Of a stretch of 62,546 nt of DNA, positions 22,901 to 33,245 are shown in pieces. The stretch covers positions 1 to 62,546 of the forward strand of contig KV919153.1 in NCBI GenBank assembly GCA_002049455.2. Reading direction: 5' to 3'. A program made the position numbers and the translations under genes. Numbering within the stretch: the first letter of the stretch is position 1; each line of letters opens with the position of its first letter. The notes beneath the pieces were generated by a model, which searched no databases, was not told the DNA's origin, and saw only the letters and a program-made list of their open reading frames with translations. This stretch comes from Porphyra umbilicalis (Eukaryota; Rhodophyta; Bangiophyceae; Bangiales; Bangiaceae).

Positions 22901-24113
22901 GGCCACCGCCTCCGTGCCTGCGCCGATGTCGATGGCCGAGGGCATCTCGCTCGGGGAGCAGGAGACCAACTTCGTCAACAAGTTCATCACGCCCATCCTC
23001 GGCAAAGTCACCTCCACAAAGGTGCACAAACTTTTGTGCCACGTCGCCGAAGCTGTGCGGCTGCACGGCAACTTGCGCAACTGCAACACGGACAGTAACG
23101 AGAGCGGCCATAAAGCGGACAAGCCGTTCTACATGCGTACCAACGGTGCGTTGGTCACGTTCACCCAGCAGCTTGTGCGGCAGTCCCATGGCACGCGAGC
23201 ACAGCTCCCCAAGCTTCAAAAGGAGGACGCCGCCGCAGTCGCTGCGCACCGTGCCAAGCTGGCCGAGCGCGCCGCTCGTGCGTCGGCGGCTGCTTCTACG
23301 GCGGCTACTGCCGCCAGCGTCGCAGCTGCTGCGGCTGCCGCGGCAGCAGACGACGACGACTCGTCCGACGATGGCGCCGCCGCCGCTGCGGCGGACAAGA
23401 CCAGGGAGGACGCAGCTCTCGCGGCAGCAGCTTCGGCGGCCGCGACGGCCGCTCTCGTTTCTGCTCGCGGGGGGGTGCAGGGGGGGAGCGGAAGCGGTGT
23501 TTCTACCCGTGGCGCTGCCCCCTCAAAGATGAAGAAGCCGTATCACCTGAAGCTCATCTCGGTCGGGGAGCTTGCAAAGCGACCGGGCCTGGGCGGCGCG
23601 GCGGCTGCACTGCGTGTGTCGGAGGACGTGAGAGTGCGGTTGGTGAAGCGCCATCGCATTTCTGCGCGGTTTGATGACGGCACCGAGACCAAGCAGATGG
23701 TGCGGGCCGACCCCAACTACCGGGGCGCCCCGTGGTTCGACGCGGTGCTCTTTCACGCGCCCGCCTCCCCCGATACCCCGCGCCTCGGTGAGCTGCGCGC
23801 CATCGTACGTCGCGCCGACGGGGACTGGGGGCTGTTGAGCCTCCTTAAGCCTCTGCCGCACAACTCGCAGTGCCCCTTAGTGTCGCGCGGCTGCATTCGC
23901 CTACAGTGGCACGTGCGCGAGGTAGGCGCCAATGTGACGCTGTGCGCGGTGCCCATGTCCGCCGTGCGTCGGTTGGCCCATATTGTACCAGACTTCAAGG
24001 ATCTCGCCGAGCGGAGGGGGTATGACGCCCTGCCGGCTGACGTTGGTGCTCCTCTGGAGGAGCGCGTGGCCATGCGGTACTTTTTTAATGCCTTTTGTAC
24101 GTGGGACGTATAA
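19901..24113 (+). CDS. CACTA/Plavaka-like transposase, multi-exon
   Basis: The ATG at 19901 is followed by a C2H2 finger (CIICGYRTRELLFLRRHQRAVH). The frame then shifts in C runs at 20290-20320 into SMDPSGMAAIATELRAL onward. Core motifs: DASQLSWSGG then AHKLYPVRIRVLNVE (first DDE-like Asp region); GRVLCYLCDRPEERAVLALK and GQCDFPCSTCMVP (Cys-containing segment typical of Plavaka transposases); GFDILHVMDLGVTRMLTQRL; and KLLCHVAEAVRLHGNLRNCN with NESGHKADKPFYMRTN. Introns with matching phases: 21107-21264 (GTACGT...CAG) and 21846-21988 (GTAAGT...TAG). A third begins at 22162 (GTAAGT); an acceptor at 22537 restores frame directly into YFITGKEKQAMF, making a 376-bp intron, although a small extra exon inside is possible. 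A poly-Ala/acidic insert lies at 23230-23470. It stops with TAA and would catalyse cut-and-paste transposition of this element. Confidence 0.82.
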
Positions 24114-24681
24114 ACATTGCGCATTCCACTCGCTATCTACCTGCATCTGTAGTCCTTCTCGTCGACGTAAATTGACGTGTTGGACGGGTGGGCGGCGAGC
24201 ACGACGGCCAGCCCCCTGCCGCACGTGCTCGGCGGCGATGCAGATAGTTTGACACAGGCGGGGGAAACGCGTCATTGGCAGTCTGGCCCGCCGGCAGTGT
24301 ACGCCCGCTGGAGTGGAGAGAACAGAGATGGGCTGGAGGTCGCGATGGCACGACTGTGCTTCCGTCGGGCTTCTACTCCCCAAAGCAAGAATGACTGTCG
24401 GCAACGACGGCAACAGACCGCGGCCACAGTAAGCACTGTGCGGGATCAGAGGCCGTGTCTCTTCGCATCCGCTGGTCCAATAGAGTTGCAGGAACTCGTT
24501 GCACGTGAGAGAGGTCGCGTGTGGAAAACGGCCGCTGAGCCTGTGTGTTCCAACGGGCCTCATCGACGCAAGGTCCCGCTCGAGCACTTTCGGCTCATCG
24601 AGAAGTGCCCTCGATGGGGCGTGTCGATGGGGCCTGAACCCCCCATCGAAACCACATCTCGATGGCCGATGGGGCTTGATG
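24114..24681. other. Right subterminal region of the CACTA-like element
   Basis: Downstream of the transposase stop. 24545-24690 contains six CATCGA/TCGATG motifs in both orientations, mirroring the left end. No ORF is supported. Confidence 0.6.
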
Positions 24682-24715
24682 GGCCTCGATGAGAAATTCC
24701 TCTAAAGCAGACGAT
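24682..24715 (-). repeat. Right terminal inverted repeat of the CACTA-like element
   Basis: The inverted partner of 14618-14651, ending CTAAAGCAGACGAT on the plus strand. Confidence 0.9.
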
Positions 24716-26248
24716 GGTGGTGCCTCTCGGCCCAAACGATGGCGCTTTGGGCGTCGGCGGCCGTCTCCCCCGCGGAGCGCGCGGCTCGCTACACCTCACA
24801 CCCGTCCTGGTGTGATGTTTTCTCCGCCCCACGACAACCGCGCCGGTGCCTCCGAGCAGGACAAGTCATCCACCATTGCGCGGGGGGGCGGCGTCTCGGG
24901 GACGCTTCTGGAACGTTCTTCTTTCTCTGACCCGCCAACGAGTGCCACCGTCTGTCGGCGGCGCGCCACTGCACACGCTGACCGCCGCTTTTGCCCGCCA
25001 CCGACGACAACCACCCCACACAGCAAGCCGGCACGGGGATTCCCAGCCACAAATCAGTGGCGCAGACCCCCGCCTCCCGCCCCCTCGATCCACCAAGGCA
25101 TTGGGCAGGCGTCCGCTTCCACCCAGCGACTGCCTATGGCCCCACTCACGGGTGGGTCGCTTGCAAAACGGGGCCCTGCCGCTGGCATTGCCAAGGGCGC
25201 CTCGGCCAGATCATCGGCGCCTGCAGGATCTGCGTGCGCCGTGGTGGGGCCCGCTCGGTGTTTGCCGACGGCGCGCTGCCGCCTGAGCGCCGGCTGCGCC
25301 CGCCACGGCGTCTCTGGGCAGGTGTGGCTTGCGCGATCGAGGCGTCACCTGCCCGTGCACCCCCCCAGACGCACCCAAGCGTCGACCAAGTGGCTGCGGC
25401 ACGATCGCCGCACCTGCACACGCTCGCACACTGGCCCGCCGCCCGCCGCGTGTCCCGTTGGGGGGGCCCTGCCCAAAGCGGTCTGACACGTGAGGTCGGC
25501 AGCGTCCCGCTCCCTCGCCCATCGTCGTGAGAGGCCGGAACCGGCGCATCCGAGAGCTGGACATCCACACCCAGGAGTGCCCGCCTGGATACGACGGGAG
25601 GTGCCGAGCTGCGTGGAATGGACCCATTGAGGGGGGGGTGCCACTCCACTGTATTCTCCTTGGGCTTCAGACAGAGTGCCTGCGCCCGCAGCTCCCGGTT
25701 CGGGCCAGGATGGCCGAAAGCGCCCGCAAAATGTGTCTCGGTCCGAGCCAGCCAGCGTCAGCGGCGAGGGTGCAGCGTGCAAGGACATTGGATACATTCG
25801 GGTGATCCAGCCACACGTGGTACAAGTCCCCCTGACGACCCACAAGCATGCATTCCTTCGGGGAAGGACGGACGGTTGAGAACGCCCGACGGAGATGTGC
25901 GCTCCCAGCCACTGGAGCGACCCCTATCTCCCGCCCTCCGCCGCCCGCCGCCCGCCGCCGACCACAGCTTTTCCGGCCAGGGCGGCCGGAGGTTGCGTCT
26001 GTGTGCTGCACAAGCCCCCAAAGCGCAAGCTCCGACCACCCATGCTCCCTCGCCTGCCCTGAGCGGCACCCCCACAAGCCACTCGCTCCGTCTCATTAGC
26101 GCCGACAACCTCCCCATCCGACCACATCCTCTCCTCTCCCTCTCGTCAACGACACGCACACACCGTCTTCCTCCCCACACACGCCCGCTTCCCACATTCC
26201 CTATTCCCCCCACTCCCCTTCCCCCCCACACACCCCCCTCCCGCCGTC
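24716..26248. other. Intergenic; 3' part is the leader of the repeat protein
   Basis: No protein-like ORF is recognised in 24716-26100. From about 26105 to 26248 the plus strand is a pyrimidine-rich C/T tract with many CACACA and CCCC steps, which looks like a transcribed 5' leader directly before the ATG at 26249. No clear TATA box was identified. Confidence 0.4.
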
Positions 26249-26992
26249 ATGGACTCCTTCATGGGCTTCGTCCCGACCGCCGCGGCCACGGTGCTCGGCA
26301 CCAGCTCCTTCACGTCCGCTGTCCAGGCTGGGCGGCCGGCGACCGCCGCCCCGGCGGGTGGCCTTCCTTGCCGCTGCCGCGCGCCGGCGAAGTCGACCAT
26401 CTCCATGGCGTCGATGGAGGAGCGCATGGCGGCGATCGCTGCGTCGGCGCAGCGCCTCAAGGAGGAGGCTCAGGCCGCTAAGGCTGCCAAGGCGGCTTCG
26501 TCCTCGTCTCCCTCCTCGTTCTCGAGCGGCCTGCCGTATGCGCCGCCCTCGTCGTCGTCGTCTTCCTCGTCTTCCTCGTCTTCGTCTTCGTCGTTCTCCC
26601 CCTCGTCGTCGGGTGGTGAGCCGACCATGGAGGAGCGCATGGCGGCCATTGCCGCGTCGGCGCAGCGCCTCAAGGAGGAGGCCCAGGCTGCCAAGGCTGC
26701 CAAGGGGGCGTCGTCGCCTCCCGCCTCGAGCGGCCGCAGCGCCCCGTCGATGTCGTCGCCATCTTCGTCGAGCAACCCGTCTATGGAGGAGCGCATGGCG
26801 GCGATTGCCGCTTCGGCGCAGCGCCTCAAGGAGGAGGCCCAGGCCGCTAAGGCTGCCAAGGGGGCGTCGGACCCGGCGCCCCGTGGCGGCAACGGCGTCT
26901 CGTCGTCCTCGAGCTCGGGCGGTGACCCGACGATGGAGGAGCGTCTGGCTGCTATTGCGGCGTCGGCCGCCCGCCTCCGGGCACAGATGTGA
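26249..26992 (+). CDS. Four-repeat helical/disordered protein, candidate pyrenoid-type linker
   Basis: 247 residues, intact, TGA stop. Residues 1-55 are rich in Ala/Thr/Ser/Val with Arg/Lys and no acid after D2, like a plastid transit peptide; KSTISMAS near 48-55 would suit a cleavage site. Four copies of a charged, Ala-rich helix start at residues 56, 127, 179 and 229, each MEER(M/L)AAIAASA. In copies 1-3 this runs on as QRLKEEAQAAKAAK; copy 4 is truncated (ARLRAQM). Three of the four are preceded by P-S/T, and spacing is 71, 52 and 50 residues. Between them lie Ser/Pro/Gly-rich linkers, including a run of 15 Ser at about 101-115, which should be disordered. This is the architecture of EPYC1-class Rubisco linkers, though the helix sequence is unlike EPYC1. 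Alternatives are a LEA-like or other structural plastid protein. Flanking DNA is non-coding. Confidence 0.85.
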   Translation: MDSFMGFVPTAAATVLGTSSFTSAVQAGRPATAAPAGGLPCRCRAPAKSTISMASMEERMAAIAASAQRLKEEAQAAKAAKAASSSSPSSFSSGLPYAPPSSSSSSSSSSSSSSSFSPSSSGGEPTMEERMAAIAASAQRLKEEAQAAKAAKGASSPPASSGRSAPSMSSPSSSSNPSMEERMAAIAASAQRLKEEAQAAKAAKGASDPAPRGGNGVSSSSSSGGDPTMEERLAAIAASAARLRAQM

Positions 26993-28794
26993 GGAGGAGA
27001 CTATGTTGAGCCCGCTGCCTGCTGGAGTAGATCATGGGAAACGACCTGCCCGATGAAAACTGGTGTGAGTGACCCTGGCCCCCGAGTGACGATGATCGCC
27101 TATTTGCCATTTCTTTCTTCTTCGCTTTACTCGTGTCTCTTGTCTGTTGACTAGCTATAGTAGAACCACAGTCAGTTCTATACCCCACGTTGACATCATC
27201 CTGATATTGAGTCAGTTGCCCCACAGCAGATGAGAATCTGAACAAGTCCTATGGAAAGCGTGACCATCGTTTCGTCCTGTGCGGCCCTGTGTGGCCGCTG
27301 GCTTGTCTAGGACATCGAACGGAAAGGCAAGCATGGCGCACCATCGATCAACTCCGAGTCGCCCCCCTCCTCGTCGCTGTCGAGGACTTCAGCGTCGCCG
27401 CCAGAAGCCTGTACCTAGTTGCTGTGTGCCCCAGTGCCGTAGCCAGTTGACGCGACAGGCTCTGATGCTTCGCAATCTTGTGCGTACTCATTCGTGCATC
27501 CCCATGGCACGACGCATCGAGTTCATCACTGTCGCCGCAGGGATCCCAGATGCCCAACCGAAAAAAAAAGAACGAACGAGCAACAATTGAAAAAGAGTAG
27601 AACTGAAAGAGAGTGCGCGCGCACGACGCACAGCAGGAAGAACCCAATGCGATAACTAATAACATTCTGTGCATCGTTTGATCTGTCGTGGTCCTCCATG
27701 TGCTCGGCATGCGCATCTGTCACCCCACTATCATAGCGTCTGAGGTCCAGGGGCCTCAATCGTTTTAACACCCACATCCTTGGGCACGCCGCGAGCAGCC
27801 GCACGACAACCAGCGGCTACAGCAGCAGCGGAGTAGCCCTCACACCAGCCGGCACCACCAGCCATGCACCCGATGTAGCAGCCACGGTGCTGCTGCATTG
27901 CACATGGCATCGTGGTCACCATGCGGTCGTTGCTGCAGCCCCATTCGCGCGGACAGGCCCATCCCGCGCGGTGTGACAATTGCCGCGTCCACCTTGTCCG
28001 TCAAGCGTATCCGGATACGAATTCATACACCGAGACCGCCGGCTCGGCGGCCAACAGCTTGACGGGGCGGTAGCACCGACCTGAAGGTGGTCCACACGGG
28101 CGGCCTTCCAGAAAGTCGCGCGGGACTCACGAGTAGAGGCCATTTGTCAGTCAGAGACACCACTTGGAGGACTCCTCGGAATGTCCAACGTAGTCGCTGA
28201 CCACGCGCCACAGGCCGGCGACGGCGGTCACAGTCGTGCTCGTGGTGCACGTGGCGGCGCAGCAGCTGTGGTGTGGTGCAAGCGCTTCACGGCGAGCGAG
28301 CTTTGGTCGTGGCTGGGGATCGACTCAGAAAACGAGACAATGAAAAGCAACCATTTCTCAGGCTAAGATCGCACTGGAAATGGCCTGCCATGGATCGTGT
28401 GTGTCACGGCCGCTTCTCGCTCACGCGTGCATCCGAGACCGTGTTTTCGGGCCCGCATGCCGCGCTCAATAATGACCGTGGAAAAATACTATCAGATCCC
28501 GCAGGTGCGAATCGGCTTCTGTACCTATCAAACTCATCCAGCATGTTGGACCGCACCGGCCCCTATTGCCCCTATGAGGCGGTGTATGTATGAACACGAG
28601 ATCACTAACCTTTGCAGAGCCTTGCATCGTGCTGACAGCGCGCGAACCCTGGGCACAAGCCACAGATGCGGAAAGTTTAGGCAACTTCTTACTTCCGAGC
28701 AGAAGTGGCTGTTTATTATATTTTGAGGCTGAAGTGTCTGACGCCGTCTCGTACCCAAACTGCCCGTGATCATGGCCTAGTACGACTACAGGAC
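26993..28794. other. Accessory intergenic DNA, lower GC
   Basis: Apart from the small frame at 27731-27979 I see no gene. Base composition is close to balanced, with many stops in all frames, as in decayed transposon DNA. No terminal repeats were identified. Confidence 0.4.
27731..27979 (-). CDS. Possible small Cys-rich exon
   Basis: An 82-codon minus-strand frame without an upstream ATG (TTG at the 5' edge). It contains eight Cys, with CMAGGAGWCEGYSAAAVAAG and RGVPKDVGVKTIEAPGPQTL, and stops with TGA. Codon third positions vary in a protein-like way and Cys spacing is regular (C-x5-C, C-x7-C-x3-C), so it could be the last exon of a small secreted or transposon-derived protein. No family is recognised. 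Confidence is low because the 5' part is missing. Confidence 0.25.
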   Translation of the reverse strand: MSHRAGWACPREWGCSNDRMVTTMPCAMQQHRGCYIGCMAGGAGWCEGYSAAAVAAGCRAAARGVPKDVGVKTIEAPGPQTL

Positions 28795-29220
28795 GCGGCG
28801 GGGGGGGGGAGCTGTTCTTCTAGGCCATACATATGCAGAAAGAATAACAACAACGAAAGAGGGGGGGGGGGGGAGGGGGGACGCAGACGAGAGAAAATGC
28901 ATCGGCAGAAGGAGGAGGACATCGGCCCACAAAGAGAGGAAAGAATCCCAGCTGGACGCAAGCCGGCCGTCAGGGAGGGGGGGGGGGGGGGGGGGGTGGG
29001 GGGCAGAGCTGAGGGGAGAGCACAGCGGGGCAGGCGGGTGAAGGAGGCGGGGGGGACCGCTGTGGGCAGCGAGAAACAGGTAGAGAGAGCCCAAAAGACT
29101 AGTTGAACGCAGGCCGGCAGAAGAGAGGGGAGGGGGAGGTGGGGAGGGAGGGAAGGCGACGTGGAGGCGGCAGGGGGGGGGGGGAAGTGCACAGCACGAG
29201 GAGGGGGGGGGGGAGTGCAC
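28795..29220 (+). repeat. Purine-biased G-run tract
   Basis: Roughly 425 bp in which the plus strand is almost only G and A over long stretches, with repeated G runs of 8-18 bases (about 28800, 28861-28880, 28977-29003, 29176-29190, 29203-29213). It is capable of G-quadruplex or triplex structure. It ends 35 bp before the MITE at 29256. Confidence 0.6.
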
Positions 29221-29255
29221 TTTCAGCAGTGCTCTCTCCCGGGGGTTGATTAAAA

Positions 29256-29431
29256 TATTGCTGTCTTCCCAATTTTGGCCGATCCCGTCGATGTCAAGAG
29301 GGGTGATCAACAGTGTGAAACAGCGTCTCAGCCATCCACCCAGCCGGACAAAGTCGATTAACCAATGGGCAGTTGACCCAGACCCCTTCTTGACTTTGAC
29401 CACATCGGCCAAAATTGGGAAGACAGCAATA
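29256..29431. mobile_element. TA-flanked MITE with 28-bp perfect terminal repeats
   Basis: 29256-29283 and 29404-29431 are perfect inverted repeats of 28 bases; the outer 2 bases are TA at both ends, so the element proper would be 29258-29429 starting TTGCTGTCTTCCCAATTTTG with a TA target duplication. Weaker inverted similarity (GTCAAG, AGGGGT, TCAAC) continues inward. 172-176 bp with no coding capacity. This suggests a Tc1/mariner-derived MITE of a different family from the one at 339. Confidence 0.8.
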
Positions 29432-30117
29432 GCCGTTCAGCAGCCCAGCATCCTTCTCGAAGCACCGGAAGTTGGTGCTGGATTGACCCCGTATGTAACA
29501 ACACCAGTCGGCCTGTGTCGCTGCACAGCCATCGTCTGGTCCGCAGTTGCATGCTATGTGCGGGGAGAATGAGTGGCTGCGAACATTTTTTGGTACGCGC
29601 CCCGCGACCGTGGGGTTCTCTTTGTCAGTTGCCTTGGTGACAGAGTGGCGGACGCTTTCACGATATCGGTGTTTTTAGCGTCTGCCGTGCGCGCACCTTC
29701 CCCTCCAGCGGCGCCTGCGGCACCACCTCCTCCTTTCCCCCTTCCACCTTCCCAAGATGATGTAGGGGTGCTTTTTTTGTACACGGGAGCAGCTTGCATT
29801 TGTCGCGGGTCCCAACCAGTACGCGGTGTCTTCCATCCGTGCGTTCGCAAGGGAAAGCACCCTGAGGGTTCCGCGCCTTTTCAATGACCAGGTGTCCACG
29901 AGTGAGTCGTGGCACGAGATTGTCATAGCTCGAGTGCGATACTGCCAAAAACCGAATTTAAGGGGCCTGCGCCTTCGCCGCCGCTGCCACTGCCCCCAGA
30001 GCCACTGTCATGGTTGCCGCAGATTTCCCGTCAAGGTACGGCTCGCTGCACGAAGAGTGCACTGCACATCCGGGTTGCGGCGATCAGTCGCTAAGCGGCG
30101 TCCATGGTGTGAGTATA
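29432..30117. other. Accessory DNA, no gene recognised
   Basis: Stops are frequent in every frame, and short ORFs have no protein-like pattern. Confidence 0.4.
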
Positions 30118-30249
30118 CAGCCGTTCTCCCAAAAATCCCGCACTCCAACTGTTGCAAAAGAGTTCCAAATCGGCCTCTACGACCCCGCAGAGGCCGATTT
30201 GGAACACTTTTGGGACAGTTGCAGTGCGGGATTTTTCGGAGAACGGCTG
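30118..30249. repeat. Near-perfect 61-bp-arm hairpin
   Basis: Arms 30118-30178 and 30189-30249 are inverted repeats with only a few mismatches, separated by a 10-base loop. The arms run from CAGCCGTTCTC to CCAAATCGGCCTCT. Either a compact fold-back MITE or, if transcribed, a small-RNA precursor. No ORF lies within. Confidence 0.85.
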
Positions 30250-30884
30250 TACGTCCCCCAGTCACAGCACAGAGTCGCGGCGGCTCGGACCTCTTCCTGT
30301 GGAATGATCCTCCCATGACACCCTGGTGCAGTGTGATGCATTGTGTGTGCTCGTTTGACGCCCTCGGTACCCAGCGCGTGTAGAAACAAAGGCATACGTG
30401 GTCTGCGGAACGGTCGACAAACGACATTCACACGCTGGAGCCATGCCAGCAGCAGTTTCTGAGTCTGGCTCGGCCGAGACGCTCGCTCCATTCTCCTTGG
30501 AAGGACGCTGTCCGCGCCGCGCCGGCGACCACTGGCCGTCTGCACCCGGTGGCCGCCGGCGGTGGGGATGACGCCGCAGCGAGAATGGCGCGACCGATGC
30601 CTGCCAGCTGTCAGCAGAGGGAGGAGGGGAGGGCCGTAGAGTACGTCTAACGGTGGGCCATCCCACCGTCGCCAAAGTACCATATTTTGGGCAGTTTGGG
30701 GATGGCGCTGACGCTGCATCTCTGTCGGTGTGGCCTGGTGGCAAGCCAGATTTGTGGTCACGAAGTTTCTCGGAAAAGTACGACAGGATCACGAGGCACG
30801 AAGGAGAGGTGGATTGTTCAGGACCCTGGGTGATTCTGTTGACCATGGGTGATTCGGCTCATATGATTGGTTCCTGTCGTTTGG

Positions 30885-31000
30885 CGCATCGCCATCCCCA
30901 TCCCCAAAAGTCATTTTTTTGGGGATGGCGGATGGCATTTTGAGGATCCGATAGAGATGCCTCATCGCCAAAATGCCATCTGAGATGGCTTTTTGGCGCA
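30885..31000. repeat. Compound hairpin built on GCCATCC/GGATGGC
   Basis: GCCATCCCCATCCCCAAAA at about 30890 pairs with TTTTGGGGATGGCGGATGGC at about 30915. A second pair, CATCGCCAAAATGCCATC with GATGGC, follows. Probably a small fold-back element. Confidence 0.5.
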
Positions 31001-31236
31001 CCGATAGACGTGCTCTTATTAGCCCCGCCGCTCAGATATCCCCACCACGGCGGCGGCCACGGAGGCATCAGACAGCACGCCGCCTTCCCCCAACAGCGCT
31101 GCCCACGAGGTTGGTGCGGGGTGCCACCCCCTGAGCCCTCTTCCGCTCGCGTCCCGCGGGGGCCAGCTGGCGCAGCCACGGGCGCGAGGCACACATATCC
31201 CGCACATCCCCCCCCTCGTCAGATATATCGACAGGC

Positions 31237-33245
31237 CGAATGGGAGTCGCTCCCGTTCACCTTCCAGTTCGGGGGCGTTGCCCCGAACGGGAGTTCATCC
31301 CGTTCTAGACGAGTTCGGGGTAGCCGAGGTCCCGGTCACGAGGGTCTGTAGTATCAACTTACATTTTCGCGTAGGAAGCGTGTCAAATCTACCTGTTCTG
31401 GACCAGAAGTATCGATGGATCTCCAAGTGCACTTCGATCGCTGAGGTACGACGTCTCCTCACGCCTAGTCAAGGCTGCTCTTCTGGGTCTGGGCATTACA
31501 CTCTATCAGTGAAAGCTGCGCTGCAACGTGCTGAAATTCTAGTGGTCGATACAAAATTGGGTCGCGACTCCATTACGGACCCCGGCTGATGGCCGCTCTG
31601 AGCGGGGTCGCCGGCGTCACCGGATCAGCAGCGGTCCGACGTGATCCGGGGCGGATATCGTCTTGCCCGCGCCTCGTCTTGCAGGCGATTTTATACCTGC
31701 TTTTCCCTGTCGACGCTGCCTGGTCGCCGTCCTTTTGAGGTGGGGCGCAATATGGCGGATGACGACGAAGGGCGACAGTACGAGCCCGTGGTCGCCAACC
31801 GACCCAACTACCAGCTCCCCCTATTATGGCTATGGTGACTCGGGTACTCTGAGTCAGAATCCGTCGTCAGAATGAACATCGGAGCACTTGCGACCCTCAG
31901 ACAGCCCCGTGTACAATGACACGTATGTCTGCTTGCTATCTTTTTTGTGGGAAATGCACGTGCTCTGGTGGTGCTGGATTATGCAGCGCACCATACAGCG
32001 CAGCAGAATGAGCCAAAGAACAGTCAAAATGCATACACACAGCCGGAGTTGCCCGTTTTCCCACCAGATCGCTTGACTCGGCCCGGCATGCCCGGGTACC
32101 AAATCGGTCGGGGGGGTCTGTGGACGCCACAAGGCGCAACCAGAAGCTCCCCCTATGATAGCTAGGGTAACTGGGGTACTCTGAGTCAGAATCCGTCGTC
32201 AGAACGAGCATCGGAGCACTTGCGACCCTCTGACAACCCCGTGTACATGGACTCGTATATCTGCCAGCTATCTTTTTTGTGGGAAATGCACGTGCTCTGG
32301 CGGTGCCGGTTTATGCGATACACCGCACAGTGCAGCAGAATAAGCCAAAGAATGCTGCCACAGCGTGAACAGTGTCGGAGTTGTTGCCGTTTCTGTCGTT
32401 CTGCAGTGATGTGCGTCGCTTCCGACGGAGTAGCGGGGCCGTTCAAACACCGCTTCTCTCCGACCAGATTTTCACGAGAGCCTCTCGAAACGATCACGCT
32501 GTACTGCCCGGCAAGGTTGGTGAGAGGGGGTGCTGTTCTCCACGTGGTACTACGGTTGAAACTACAGATGCCCGATCTGACACTCTCATCTGTGACCAAT
32601 GAGCTGTCACATTTGGACGGAGCAGCCAACCAAGGCCCGCAAATCGCTTCAAAACCCAGAAGAGCAGGAACACTGCCTGTTGACTAGGCGTGTCCTTCGA
32701 CCCTCGATCATCTGGCATTGCTCACAGATGTATTGACTACAGATTGAACGGTTGTTGGGGATGCTCGTAGCCCTGAACCCTTCGGCAGGGAAGGTACGGC
32801 TTTTGGTGTGGTGATGGGCTGTCGCGCCTGCTGAGACCAAGTCCGTGACCAACGCAATCGGATCGCACGAAGAAGATGAGTCGCACCTGTGGTCGCGACG
32901 ACGGCGAGTCGGAGAAATTGCAATGTCAACCGAGCTGTAATAGTACTGAGCTAGATAAAACTCCAAGCCCCAGGTGATAAGATCCAGATGTAGACCTCGC
33001 AAAATCATGGCGATGTTAATCCTACACGACCAAGCCATCCTATTGGTCTGCATCAGCTGAGATCTTTCAAAATACCATCGGGACCGTCTCACGACTGCAA
33101 GCGTTACGGTCAGAGCCTGGCATCGATTGTCCAGAACGGGAGTTTCTCCCGTTCTTCCTTCCGTTCGCGAACAGGAGGGAGAACGGGAGTCGCTCCCGTT
33201 TGGGCGGCCTCCGAACGGGACCCCCGTTCGGCCTCCCGTTCTAGA
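31237..33245. mobile_element. Putative 2-kb fold-back element with GAACGGGAG-rich ends
   Basis: 31237-31310 and the reverse complement of 33131-33202 align outer to inner. Both contain GGGAG, a few bases, CTCCCGTT, then a second GAACGGGAG...CCCGTTCT block. The right end has an extra 43 bp of the same motif ending CCCGTTCTAGA. Each end is itself palindromic, so the element could form stem-loops. The interior (31311-33130) has no intact ORF. Target duplication not determined. Confidence 0.5.
31812..32352. repeat. Direct duplication of about 210 bp, 332 bp apart
   Basis: 31812-32020 and 32144-32352 share long identical blocks such as GTACTCTGAGTCAGAATCCG (31844 and 32176) and ATCTTTTTTGTGGGAAATGC. 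It lies inside the fold-back element. Overall identity is roughly 80-85% by eye. Confidence 0.75.

Larger units (their letters stand above)
14618..24715. mobile_element. Complete CACTA/Plavaka-like DNA transposon (10.1 kb)
   Basis: Both ends begin ATCGTCTGCTTTAGAGGAAT in inverted orientation, and similarity continues to 34 bp (14618-14651 versus 24682-24715, 3 mismatches). Next to each terminus lies a cluster of about six CATCGA/TCGATG motifs, the subterminal motif array expected for CACTA-type transposase binding. Inside are a multi-exon C2H2-DDE transposase on plus (19901-24113) and a long accessory ORF on minus (15059-17770), divergently transcribed with both 3' ends near the termini. The first and last two bases are AT at both ends, so the element may instead be 14620-24713 with a 2-bp AT target duplication. 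Both genes are close to intact, which suggests a recent insertion. Confidence 0.85.
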
